From contig NC_088915.1 in assembly GCF_963576675.1 (NCBI RefSeq), forward strand, positions 42,189,501 to 42,253,500: a stretch of 64,000 nt of DNA, read 5' to 3'. The position numbers and the translations under genes were made by a program. Position 1 is the stretch's first letter. Every line of letters begins with the position of its first letter. Of the stretch, positions 46,036-55,768 are shown piece after piece. Source of the stretch: Euphorbia lathyris. Taxonomy: Eukaryota; Streptophyta; Magnoliopsida; Malpighiales; Euphorbiaceae. The notes beneath the pieces are model-generated. The model saw nothing but the letters and a program-made list of their open reading frames with translations, ran no database searches and was not told where the DNA came from.

Positions 46036-46334
46036 TCATACCCATCGAGAAAGTCGAGCTACTCCGACTATAAACGTAGCACTGGTTTGCATTCTCCAAA
46101 CCCTTGTCTATATGTATCACATATGTTTTTTTTCAAATTATTTTCATTCGTGTTCTTGCGTGTTTTCATTTTCTTTCAAGTTTTTGCATGTTTTCATTTT
46201 CTTTCGATTTTTAACAATTTGACCTTATTTCTTTCTTTCGAGTTATTTTCGTAAATTTTAAATAAAACCACAAACCATAAAAAATTATAAAACCCGAAAG
46301 AGAAAAAAAAATCAAATCCCTCTTTGATCCAAAC

Positions 46335-46374
46335 GTTCACGCGGGGCGTGTAAATAAGTAAGCCCCGCGTGAAC
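46335..46374. repeat. Athila-2 dyad: 13-bp perfect arms, 14-base loop
   Basis: GTTCACGCGGGGC (46335-46347) pairs with GCCCCGCGTGAAC (46362-46374). Confidence 0.95.
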
Positions 46375-46409
46375 GAGCCTCTGCCGCTCAAAAGGTGCTA
46401 AAAAGCACT

Positions 46410-46447
46410 ACACGCGGGGCATACCCCCCATACCGCGCCCCGCGTGT
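46410..46447. repeat. Athila-2 dyad: 11-bp perfect arms, 16-base loop
   Basis: ACACGCGGGGC (46410-46420) pairs with GCCCCGCGTGT (46437-46447). Confidence 0.95.
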
Positions 46448-46879
46448 TTTTAGACCTGTAAGAATTATCTCGCAATAAATGCCACGAACAGGTCACGTGG
46501 GGCGTGCCCTTGTACCACGCCACGCGTGTGCTAGGGGAGTTGCGAATTGCAACTCCTTATGGCAGTTCCTTTTTTCTTTCTCCACCCTCACACTCCCCCT
46601 CCTTCTTCCACCACTCACATCACCCTTCTCTCTTCCCCATTAATTTCTCCACTTCTCCACTCCACCTCTTCTATCCTCCAATCACCACATTTCCTTTAAT
46701 TCAAATTCAAAATAAATTAATTCCCCCTCTAATTAATATCCCATTAATTCCCTAATTAATCCTACAAATTAATTATTATTTAAAAACCCAAAAAAATTAA
46801 ATACCATTAAAACTCCAAAAATATTAAATACCACAAAAACATAAAAAAAATCTTTCAAATTTCCGTCTGACACTTCAGA

Positions 46880-46913
46880 CACGCGGGGCGTGCCCCTTGG
46901 CAAGCCCCGCGTG
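46880..46913. repeat. Athila-2 dyad: 10-bp perfect arms, 14-base loop
   Basis: CACGCGGGGC (46880-46889) pairs with GCCCCGCGTG (46904-46913). Imperfect relatives lie at about 46494-46528, 46953-46987 and 47025-47058. Confidence 0.95.
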
Positions 46914-47102
46914 CCACCCATTCTTCCTCCCCATTTTGGTCAGAGACCAAAGTACGCGGGCGTGCTTCCACGCAAGCCCCGCGTGCCTTGGTCTCATTGG
47001 ACCAAAATGGGACCAGCCGCAGGGATACGCGTGGCGTGGCCCCATCACGCCCCGCGTACCCCTTTGGGAATCCGAGCTAAGCTTGGATTCCCACCCCTCT
47101 CC

Positions 47103-47110
47103 TATATAAA
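47103..47110 (+). promoter_or_regulatory. TATA box ahead of the Athila-2 3' ORF
   Basis: TATATAAA is followed by a strongly pyrimidine-rich leader and the ATG at 47192, 89 bases downstream. The arrangement looks like a self-contained plant promoter and 5' leader. Confidence 0.5.
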
Positions 47111-47191
47111 CACCAGTATTTCTTCCTCCTTTCCCCCTCACATCCACTCCATCTTCCTAAATCTCTCCCAAAATTCACTCAACTCTCCACC

Positions 47192-48424
47192 ATGACTCAT
47201 CGAAAAAGAGCCGCCGACATCTGCACTCCGCGGTCTTCCAGTGCCCGCTCTTCCCGTTACGATCGAACACCATAACCACCACCACCCGAAGCCGATGAAA
47301 TACCCCCACTAACCATCCAATAATGTGCCCCTTTTCACATTCTCAACAAAGTTGAGGGGATGGCCTACCAAAATGTCTCCCGTTCCCGCATCATGGCTCT
47401 CCCCTACAGCAACCTCGACGCCCTCGACCACCACAATGTCGGACGTGCCTTCGAGGATCATCTACGTGCCCTCGGATGGCACGGCCACTTCTGTGCACAC
47501 CACCGCATGTACCCATCTTTGGTGCTAGAATTCTTCACTACTCTAGCCGCCATCGGAATCCAAGGTAATGCGGTCTTTGCCTTCCGCCTCCAAAACTAAC
47601 CCCACTCCATCAACACGGCTTGGATTATTCGCGCACATTTCACCAATCAAACGGAAGATGTTGGCCTCACCCGGTGGCCTCCCGAAGTCGCTCGCCATGA
47701 CTTTTGGAAGTCCATTACGGGGTTGGACACCTTCAACATCTCCAACCTCCACTCGGGTAGCATCCGCAGCCCCATCCTCCAACTCCTCCATCGCTTCATG
47801 AACTACTACTTCTCGGGGAAAGCCGAGACCAACAAGGTCAATAAACTCGAGCTCCTTGCCCTCTATTATTGTGAGAATGGGCTCACTTTTGAGCTCTCCC
47901 TCCTTATTGAGACCATGCTCCAACAAATGAACACAAGGAGGCGTGCCGGGATAGGTTTAGGGCAATTGGTCAGCATCTACGCCTCCTCCGCTCTCGGCCA
48001 AGAGGCCCTTGACCTTCTACCCCATTTTGATCCTCGCCCTTTGGACAAAAATGCTTTCAAAACCCTCCACCGTCATGCCTCCGGTCCGGGTGAGAGTTTG
48101 GGTGCGGGTCAACAACAAGAAGCGGGGGAATGGGATTCGGAGTTTGACCTCGATGACTTGGGCGATATACCGGCCGGACCTTCGTTCTCCACCAACCCCT
48201 ACTTCCAATCGGTTCATGCCCGGTTGGACATTTTGGAGGGGAACCAACGCTAAGACTAGGCCACAATGAACGCCCGGTTTGACACCCTCGAGGCCAACCT
48301 CGCTACCCGCTTTGATATGTTCGAAGCACAAAGGCAAGCGGATCGGGCTAGCTTCGAGGCCTTCACCAACACCTTCTTCACCCATTTCAATATCCATGGG
48401 AATCCTCCTCCGCCTCCACCATAG
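47192..48424 (+). pseudogene. Athila-2 3' ORF (ATHILA-ORF1-like), in-frame stops only
   Basis: One frame runs from ATG 47192 to TAG 48422-48424, 411 codons. It has in-frame stops near 47273, 47321, 47597, 48251 and 48257 and no frameshift. After a basic N-terminus come an LGW block (DHLRALGWHGHF, YPSLVLEFFTTLA) like those in the Athila-1 3' ORFs, a helical middle (LLHRFMNYYFSG, LYYCENGLTFELSLLIETM) and an acidic segment (EWDSEFDLDDLGD). A heptad-like tail with repeated RFD/RLD(I/T)LE words and a Pro run closes it. Function is unknown; no membrane span is visible. Confidence 0.7.
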
Positions 48425-50246
48425 TTTCTTTTATCTATCTGTTTTCGAATTTTTTGTTTTCTTTTTCGTACCTTTGTTTTTATGTTATTTTTATTTCTGT
48501 TTAAGTGTATTTTTGTTGTTTTTTTTAATATATTTTTCAAAGTTTTCGTTTATGTTTAAGTGTGTTTTTCATTTATTTTCTTAAACGTTTCGGTACCATA
48601 ATAAGGTTCACGCGGAGTGCCTCTCTCGGCAAGCCCCGTGTGAACTACCTTCTGAAATAAAACTTGGCTTGGAACTTGGGTCACGCGGAGTGCGGCCAAA
48701 GGCATGCCCCGCGTATCCGAGTCCCTGCCCAAAAACAGGCAATAAAAGGCGTCACACACGGAGTGTACTCTTCGGTACGCCCCGTCTGAAAACAGACATG
48801 TAAGGTCCCTTTTTAATTTGCCTCAAACCTTTATTTTTCGTTTTGTTTTTGTTTTCTTTTCTTTTTACGACGTCTTTGGAATAAACGTCTTTTTAATCAC
48901 GCGGAGGGTCGTGCAACCCCGCACAAAAATAAAAATAAAATAAAGAAAATCTACTTTACTAGTTCAAATTTTTCCCGACACACCACCTCCCTCGGAAGTC
49001 AATTAAAGTTCTGTTATTTGTCTTTAAAAGTAAAATCGTTAAAATACAAAGGATCGGTTTAATTAAGAAATTTAAGTCTGATTTCGAAGTTAAGGAATTT
49101 ATGCATAGTCGAGATTTGTACTCAACAAAAAGCATTAAGTCCTAACCCATGAGTTATCTCTATAATGAAACTTAAAAAGGCAATAAAGATGGGATTTTTG
49201 AAAATTTTACGAGAACTTAAAAGTACATAATTAAACCCGAAATTCATGTGAGGTATTTTGAGCCTAAAAGAGTTCGTACGAGAACTCCATTTCTTTCACA
49301 ACAATTTGAGGGCTTTGACCTCACTCAATTCATAGAAGTTTGCATCTAATACCGGGTTAAGTACACTTGTTTTGGTAAGAAGGGCAATAGATGATAAAAC
49401 GAACCCACTTAGGCTAATTCTTTCTTAATTATTTTTTCTCATTTTTCATGAACCTCTAGGAAGCCCCCTCAAGCCTATTAACCGAATTCTTTGCTAACAC
49501 CCTTTTAACATATAACCTTTTTTCCTCTTGTTCAAATACCGAACTCAAATGCATCGGAAATACTCGAAATAAGCTAAGTCTTTAGCAAGCAAGCACAATA
49601 AATCTTTGAAATCGTTTTTGTGCCGCTCCCAAACAAAAAGAAAAGAAAAATAAATAAAACAAAAATGGAGAGCAAATAGGCATTCTCAAGCTCCACCCGA
49701 GTAATTTCAAAATATACTTTTCGTGCTTACTAGAACAAAATAATGAAAAAACGATGCAACCACCAAAAGTGGTATTCGGACTCGAGTTTCTAAAAATTAA
49801 CCACTTACCACTAAAAAGCCACCCATATTACAACCCCCCTCCGGGTTCATTTTTAATGTTGCCCAACCATAACGTAGGTGGAAAAACCCGGATGAACATG
49901 CAAACTCGAGGTGACTTTGAGTAAGTACAAAGAAGGGTGTGTAAACACCAACCCACCAAAAAATTGAGCGTTAAGAGTGAACTCCCTTGGTGAGGTACAA
50001 TCGAGTTCTCAAAAAATAATCAATCCCTGTTAATATTGCCTATTAAGTTTGATCATGGAGGTTTCAAATAAGTTTGGTCACTCATTCGCTTGTGTAAGTA
50101 CTTATCGAAAACTTTTCGTAAAACCTTAGTTTTGAAATCACGCACTTGGTTAAACTAACCGGAGGTTTGTTTCTTAATTTTCTCAATCCCTTGTCTTTCG
50201 ACTTCTTTTACTTGAGGACAAGTAAAACTTTAAAGTCCGAGCAGGT
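48425..50246 (+). other. Athila-2 3' untranslated region
   Basis: No gene is seen. Imperfect ACGCGGAGTGC/GCCCCG dyads lie at about 48606-48647, 48680-48717 and 48750-48788, with another word near 48898. The end carries a TTGAGGACAAGTAAAA stretch (about 50211-50227) typical of the Athila 3' end and a degenerate polypurine region before the LTR at 50247. Confidence 0.7.
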
Positions 50247-51156
50247 TGATAGGGACGTTTTGTCCCTATCTTTTAGCGTGATTTGCGGTTTAATTTTGAG
50301 CTAAATAAGTAAGTTTAATTACAAAATAGTGTGCTTTCAATAAAATAACAAAATAAAAATAAATTTTATGTTTTTAGTTAATTTCCTTTATTAATTTCAG
50401 AAAAATAAACGTCAAGCTAATTCGGTTCTCGAGGATCGTATTTTATAGGTACAAGTTAGAAATAAACAAAGAAATAATTCATGAGACACGCGGGGCGCGG
50501 AAGCCACCACGCGGGGCGTAGGACAATGCCCCATAAAACACGGCAGTTAACTACGTGTTCCCACATCGTCAACACCTACCACGTGGGGGTGTAGAACAGG
50601 GTACGTTGGGCGTCTATGGTGTGAAATTGAGACAAAAGTTCCAAGAGCTCAAATACGTGGGGCGTCCAAGGCATAATCCAAGCAATAAAGTTCCAAGAGC
50701 TCAACCACGCGGGGCGTACTCCAGTCTACACGGGGCATGGTTGAGTCAACAGGTCTGAATTTGGCCCATGCGGAAGAAATTATCAACGGAATGGGCTAAA
50801 TATGGCAGACACGCGGGGCGTACCACCTTGCACGCGGGGCGTGCCTTGTGAAACCTGCAAATATAGTGTGAATTCTTACTTGTAACTTGTGTATTTATGA
50901 TTTTACCCACGAGCTTGATGTGTATAAATAAGAGTGATTAGCACTCATTTCCTCATTCAGATTTTATGTAACAAAAACTCTACCACTTTAAGAGCTTGTT
51001 CACTTGTTCCGTCACCCCGTCGAAGTTCCGTTCCATCCTCTTCCACCAAGCTCGATAAGTTCCACCTCCAAGACCTAAGAGGCGGCCTTGAGTCCGGTTA
51101 GCTAGTTCCAAGGGCCGATTCTTCCCTTCTTACTTGCTAATTAGCTTGTACTCTTC
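50247..51156 (+). repeat. Athila-2 3' LTR, truncated (910 bp)
   Basis: It matches 42720-43645 with about 40 differences and one deletion of about 20 bases. It stops at TGTACTCTTC, after which different sequence follows, so the distal 700 or so bases are missing. Confidence 0.88.
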
Positions 51157-51546
51157 TTACTTAAGGAAGGTCCACCCGTATTTGTCTCTTATGAGACATG
51201 TCTTAAGCACCTTAATGTTCGCACGGGTGGGGGAGCCTCTAGCTCTCATGGTTTAGGTACCGAAGAGGGTGATGATGATGATGATGAAGAAGAAGGTGAG
51301 GAGGAGGAGCATGTTGAGCCACAAACACAAGCACAAGATAATGTTGAAGGAGCACAAAATGTTAATGATCAAGTTGATTTGCAACGAATTTTGAACCAAA
51401 TAAATGAACACAACCGTCAAATGAATCCGCGGTTGGATGACATTGTTGAAAGCAATACCGAGATGAGTTCAAGGATTACCACGGTGGATGCAAATATCCA
51501 TACTTTGAGGAGAGAGCACATGTCAACCCGACGTCGGTTGTTATAA
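51157..51546 (+). pseudogene. C-terminal fragment of another Athila-type 3' ORF
   Basis: The frame is open from the junction at 51157 to TAA at 51544-51546 (129 codons) but has no start. It reads EGPPVFVSYETCLKHLNV, then a long acidic run (GTEEGDDDDDEEEGEEEE, encoded by GAT/GAA/GAG repeats). A helical tail with repeated MN/MSSRI/LRREH words follows, similar in style to the C-terminus of the Athila-2 3' ORF. It was joined to the truncated LTR by deletion or rearrangement. Confidence 0.55.
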
Positions 51547-51894
51547 TTTTTCCATCGTCACGGCGTCGTGACCACACCGGGTTCACCTTCACAAGAATAG
51601 GTTTTATCTTATCTTTTCTCAACTCATTTATCTCTTATGTTGTTTTTAATTAAGTTTGGTACAATGCTTTTATTCTTAAGTTTGGTACCATTTCAATTTT
51701 ATTCTCAATATGATGGATGATTTGCTTTTATATAATTCTATCTTATTTCGTATGCTTTATTCTCGTAAATTTTTTTGTGTTTTATCAATTTTTGCACCAA
51801 TGAGGACATGGTCCAAATTAAGTGTGGGAAGAGATATAGCATATATCATTTTATTTTTAGTACGAATGAATGCAACGAATAAGAATAAATGACA
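51547..51894 (+). other. 3' untranslated region of an Athila-like element
   Basis: A GTCACGGCGTCGTGAC dyad lies at about 51556-51571. A TGAGGACATGG and AAGTGTGGGAAGAGA stretch (51801-51834) looks like an Athila 3' end and polypurine tract. The Helitron begins before a clear LTR can be seen. Confidence 0.55.
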
Positions 51895-52234
51895 TCTATA
51901 CTATATATAATTACGGAAGCAGAGAGAAATGAGAAGAAGTGTTTTAGAGGTCTTTTTGATGAGTTGTCAATGTAGTAAAAAATCAGATTAAAAATATTTA
52001 ATTAATTAAAAATAAATATTTAATTAACTAAAAATAACAAATTTATATTTATAATATATTAAATAATTACTAGCCTATTAATTAAAATAATAAAAGAAAG
52101 CAAGAGTTACGGGAAGATGAAAAAACACAAAGCAAAGGAAATCCAAAAGTCACAAATAAACTTCTATATAAAGCATGATAGATAATATTCCACCATTATA
52201 TTCATTGGTCACGATAGATAGTATTATATTTCTG

Positions 52235-53060
52235 AAGGTAAATATTCGATTTTTTTCATATGTTGTAGTTATTTTGTTCTCAATTATATTGTTGTTTTAT
52301 TTTTATTAAACAATAGTTGTTATAGTTTCAACTTTCAGATTCATTTCTGTTGTTACACAGGTTCTATACCTCTCGCTATTTTATCCATGTTTTCTTTTTT
52401 ATTTGTCTTTTTTTTTTCCAAACTGATAGCTTCAATTGAAGAAATCCGACAGAAATAGAAGATGCATTAACAACTAAAACCGGAAAACACAAAAGTGTCA
52501 AAAATTACAAGAAATTCTTATGTTTCTCAAGGTAATTATTCGATTTTTTTCATATGTTGTAGTTATTTTTCTTCTTAATTGTGTTGTTGTTTTCTTTTTA
52601 TTAAACAATAGTTGTTATAGTTTCATTTTTCAGAGATGAAATTCCATTTCTGTCGTTACCCAGGTTCCATACCTCTCGCTACCTTATCCATATTTTCTTT
52701 TTTATTTGTCTTTTTTTTCAAAATGACTAAAATAAAGATTTTGTAAATTTGTATTCTTTTTTAGTATATGTTGCTAGGTGTTATCGTTTCGATTGCTAAC
52801 TCTTAACTAAAATTTAGATTTTCGGCTTTATATGAACTCAATTTTTGGCTTTCTCAATTGTGATGTTGTTTTATTTTTATTAAACAATTGTTGTTATAGT
52901 TTCATCTTTCAGAGATGAAATTCCATTTCTGTCGTTATCCAGATTCCATACCTCTCGCTACCTTATCCATGTTTTCTTTTTTATTTATTTATTTTTCAAA
53001 ATGACTAAAATAAAGATTTTGTATATTTGCATTCTTTTTTAGTATATGTTCCTAGGTGTT
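52235..53060 (+). repeat. Three imperfect direct repeats inside the Helitron
   Basis: Units start near 52235, 52526 and 52840 (about 300-base period). They share TATTAAACAAT(A/T)GTTGTTATAG, CCATTTCTGTCGTTA-type and CATACCTCTCGCTACC-type blocks followed by T-rich runs. Confidence 0.85.
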
Positions 53061-54062
53061 ATCGTTTTGATTGTTAACTCTAACTAAAATTTAGATTTTC
53101 AGCTTTTTATGAACTCAATTTTTAGTTTTAATTGAAGTTAGATTAATTTTTCTAATTCGGAACATGTTGAAATCCACTCATTTTTTTAGTTTGAGTTTAG
53201 CTAATTGATATGGATTGTATTTTTTATTTTTATGTATTTTGGTACAAATAGATATAAAGTTTCACACGATAGTTGTTCATTGAAGTTTGAGACATATTAA
53301 ATAAAATATTAAAGAGATATTGGAATATTATACTTACAATGAAGTTTATTTCAATATAAATTATGTTATATTATTATTATTATTATTATTATCAAGAAGT
53401 TGTTTTTTCCCAATTTTCTAGACAAGGAGATTGTAAGCGTCTAATACGCTTGATAAGATGTTTATTCTCGAAGAATGTGGATTATGCTAGATACGAATTC
53501 AAAATCAAGGTAAATAAAAATAAATTTTGATGCTCAAAATCCTAAAAATGTACATTAATTATGGATATTGAGATAATTGCTTTTACAATATTGGCTTATA
53601 TAATTTTTAACTATTATATTATGGTTCGTACAAAATTGTTAGTATTTCAAGAGTTTTTAAATATTATTATTTGAATCTCTTCAAATTCTCAAATGTTGAG
53701 CATAATGATTCTAATTAATATAATTAATTTCACATATTAATTATAAAACATTTTTTTATACTGAGTGGTTACAATTGCGATTTAATTCTATTTAACCAAA
53801 ATTAATTTATGGACTTAATACTTCATTAAGAAAAAATAAAATGTTTAATTAATGGGCAAAAAATATTTTCACTCTCCTCTTTATACACTTATGTCTCGAC
53901 ATTCTCTCTTATTTTTAAAAAAAAACCCGAGAGGAAGATGGTTTTCTCCTAATTATCTTTTTCGTCCCTTCATTTTTTTTCAATTCTTTTGTTTGTTTTT
54001 CTTCCAAGAATATATAATTATTAGAAAATATTAATGAAGTCAAATAAGTGATATCTGCGAGT

Positions 54063-54209
54063 ATGGCTGATATTCTATATAGTGAAAGAATGAAGAACAA
54101 ATTGATCGAATGTCTTGATAAGATATTACGAGATGAAAATAGGAGAAATCATCATCTTAAACTGATTCAATTAGATATATTGGGTTATTGTAGCAGAATG
54201 AATAATTGA
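54063..54209 (+). CDS. Unrecognised 48-codon ORF in the Helitron
   Basis: The ATG at 54063 opens a short, charged, probably helical product (ERMKNKLIECLDKILRDENR) ending TGA at 54207-54209. It may be a captured exon remnant or chance. No family is recognised. Confidence 0.2.
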   Translation: MADILYSERMKNKLIECLDKILRDENRRNHHLKLIQLDILGYCSRMNN

Positions 54210-54881
54210 ATTCGAATACTTGGTGATCATGAAATTCCATCAACCAAAATAATTATTATCAAGATGAATTTGTGACTAATTCTTACGATTTTATTTTTTT
54301 ATATGTAAAATATTGAATTGATAAAGTTTCTTCATATGCAACATTAGAAAAGTATTGATTGTAATAGTTTATAGAATAATATATTGATGTTGCTTCCATT
54401 TTAACATAGATTGTAATTCTTTTGTATCGTAGATATAATATTTAATTTTAATTGTAGTTTAATTCAATTTTTGTTTAACCTATATTGTAATTCTTTTGTA
54501 TCGTAAATATAATATTTAATTTTAATTATAGTTTAATTCAATTTTTGGTTTTTTATTATATTCTAATATATTTCTTAATTAATCTGCTATTTTATTATTA
54601 TTGTTTCACAGAATATTTGGAATATGAAAATGTATTAAAATTCCTAAAAAGTACAAATCATTGAATTTTGTAAAAATAAATAAATCATTCATCTTTAATT
54701 AAAATTCTATAAAAAAGTAGTCAATTATTTTTAAAATTAATTTAATTTGAATTATCATTAAAAAATATATAATAATTTCAAATATACATAATATAAATTT
54801 TTTTCATAGCATGATATAAAATTATTTAAAAGTAAATATGTCAATTTATTTATTTATCTAAATTATATAAAAGTTTCATAC

Positions 54882-54909
54882 CCCGTGCATCGCACGGGTT
54901 TTCGACTAG
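54882..54909 (+). repeat. Helitron 3' terminal hairpin and CTAG end
   Basis: CCCGTGC (54882-54888) and GCACGGG (54892-54898) form a 7-bp stem with a 3-base loop, 11 bases from the end; CTAG is at 54906-54909. Confidence 0.95.
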
Positions 54910-55768
54910 TTTATTTAAATGTAAATGCATGATTAATAATTTTTAGTAATAAACAAAATGCAACAATTGTTTTATGCAAATGCAACATATATTGCAACAT
55001 TTTTCAAAAATGATATTATTTTATAAACATTATTTTTATAAACTAAACATTTTGCATATGTTTAAATGACATTTATTAACTTATGATTATTTCTAGATCA
55101 TCTTTATCGATAGAAATAACATTTCTATACGGGCTATATTTTTCAAATTTTTTACAAATCTCCGAAACGATTTTATCAAAAACGTCTCGAGTAAATGTAT
55201 TTAAGTAAAAAATTCTTTATTTCAATCTCTATTTTATATCATGCAAATCCATGATACAATAAATCTTATTTTAAATTTTTAATTAGGTTTATAGGCATTA
55301 AATTGAACTAACATTTTTTAGCTCGGCTTGATTTCGTCTTACATTAACACCAATTGAAGTTTTTAAGGAAACTTTAACCATAATACATGTTGAATTTTAA
55401 GTCAATATAGGATGAATGTGCTATTTTTCTTTTCCCAATTTACAATTTTAATTTTATAACTCGTGTTAATTAAATCAAGTAGTCGTATTCTTAACTTTTG
55501 GCCACGATTGAGACCAACCTTATCACAATCGAGGTATGAAAGGGAAGAAATAATTAAGTAAACGGTACTTTTGGCCACGATTGCGACCACCCTTATCACA
55601 ATCGATGTGTGGAAGGAACGTTAAAATTAAAGCAAAAAAATAAACGTGTTTAAAGTTTAAAGTAACGATTGCGTCCACTCATGGCATGGTCGGTACCTCT
55701 TAAGTGAACACAAATAAAATGCATATAAAGTTACGATCGAGACCACCCTTATCTCGGGCGTAACTTAT
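54910..55768. other. Unassigned AT-rich DNA with a repeated CACGATTG...CAATCG dyad
   Basis: No gene is seen. Near 55501-55533 and 55574-55606 the phrase GGCCACGATTG(C/A)GACCA is followed by CTTATCACAATCGA, so CGATTG and CAATCG face each other about 20 bases apart. Related phrases lie near 55664 and 55730-55766. It resembles non-coding sequence of another gypsy family. Confidence 0.5.

Larger units (their letters stand above)
46036..47102 (+). other. Non-coding block with ACGCGGGGC dyads, in place of pol
   Basis: No gene is seen. The block carries at least six paired ACGCGGGGC/GCCCCGCGT inverted repeats and long CT-rich and AT-rich stretches. It joins gag to the 3' ORF promoter region. Confidence 0.75.
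42720..51156 (+). mobile_element. Athila-2: non-autonomous Athila-like element (gag and 3' ORF, no pol)
   Basis: LTRs at 42720-44374 and 50247-51156 (right one truncated) enclose a tRNA-Asp-type primer site, a decayed gag, a non-coding block, a 3' ORF and a long 3' untranslated region. Protease, RT and integrase are absent between gag (ending 46035) and the 3' ORF (starting 47192). The LTRs differ at about 40 of 890 aligned positions by eye. Many ACGCGGGGC-type words occur in LTRs and untranslated regions. No target duplication can be tested because the right end is lost. Confidence 0.85.
51895..54909 (+). mobile_element. Non-autonomous Helitron (3,015 bp)
   Basis: It begins TCTATACTATATATA after an A and ends with a CCCGTGC/GCACGGG hairpin and TTTTCGACTAG before a T. 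These are classic Helitron ends inserted between A and T. No Rep/helicase ORF is present. The first 700 bases match the inverted fragment at 18522-19082. Three imperfect direct repeats fill 52235-53060. A 48-codon ORF (54063-54209) is not recognisable. Confidence 0.85.

Noticed and set aside
48256..48584. Lys/Ser-rich ORFs on both strands after the Athila-2 3' ORF
   Set aside because: Low-complexity T-rich DNA read in different frames; no supporting feature.
42958..51000. CRISPR-like array made of ACGCGGGGCGT repeats
   Set aside because: The spacing is irregular, repeats are very short and inverted as often as direct, there are no cas genes and the genome is a plant's.
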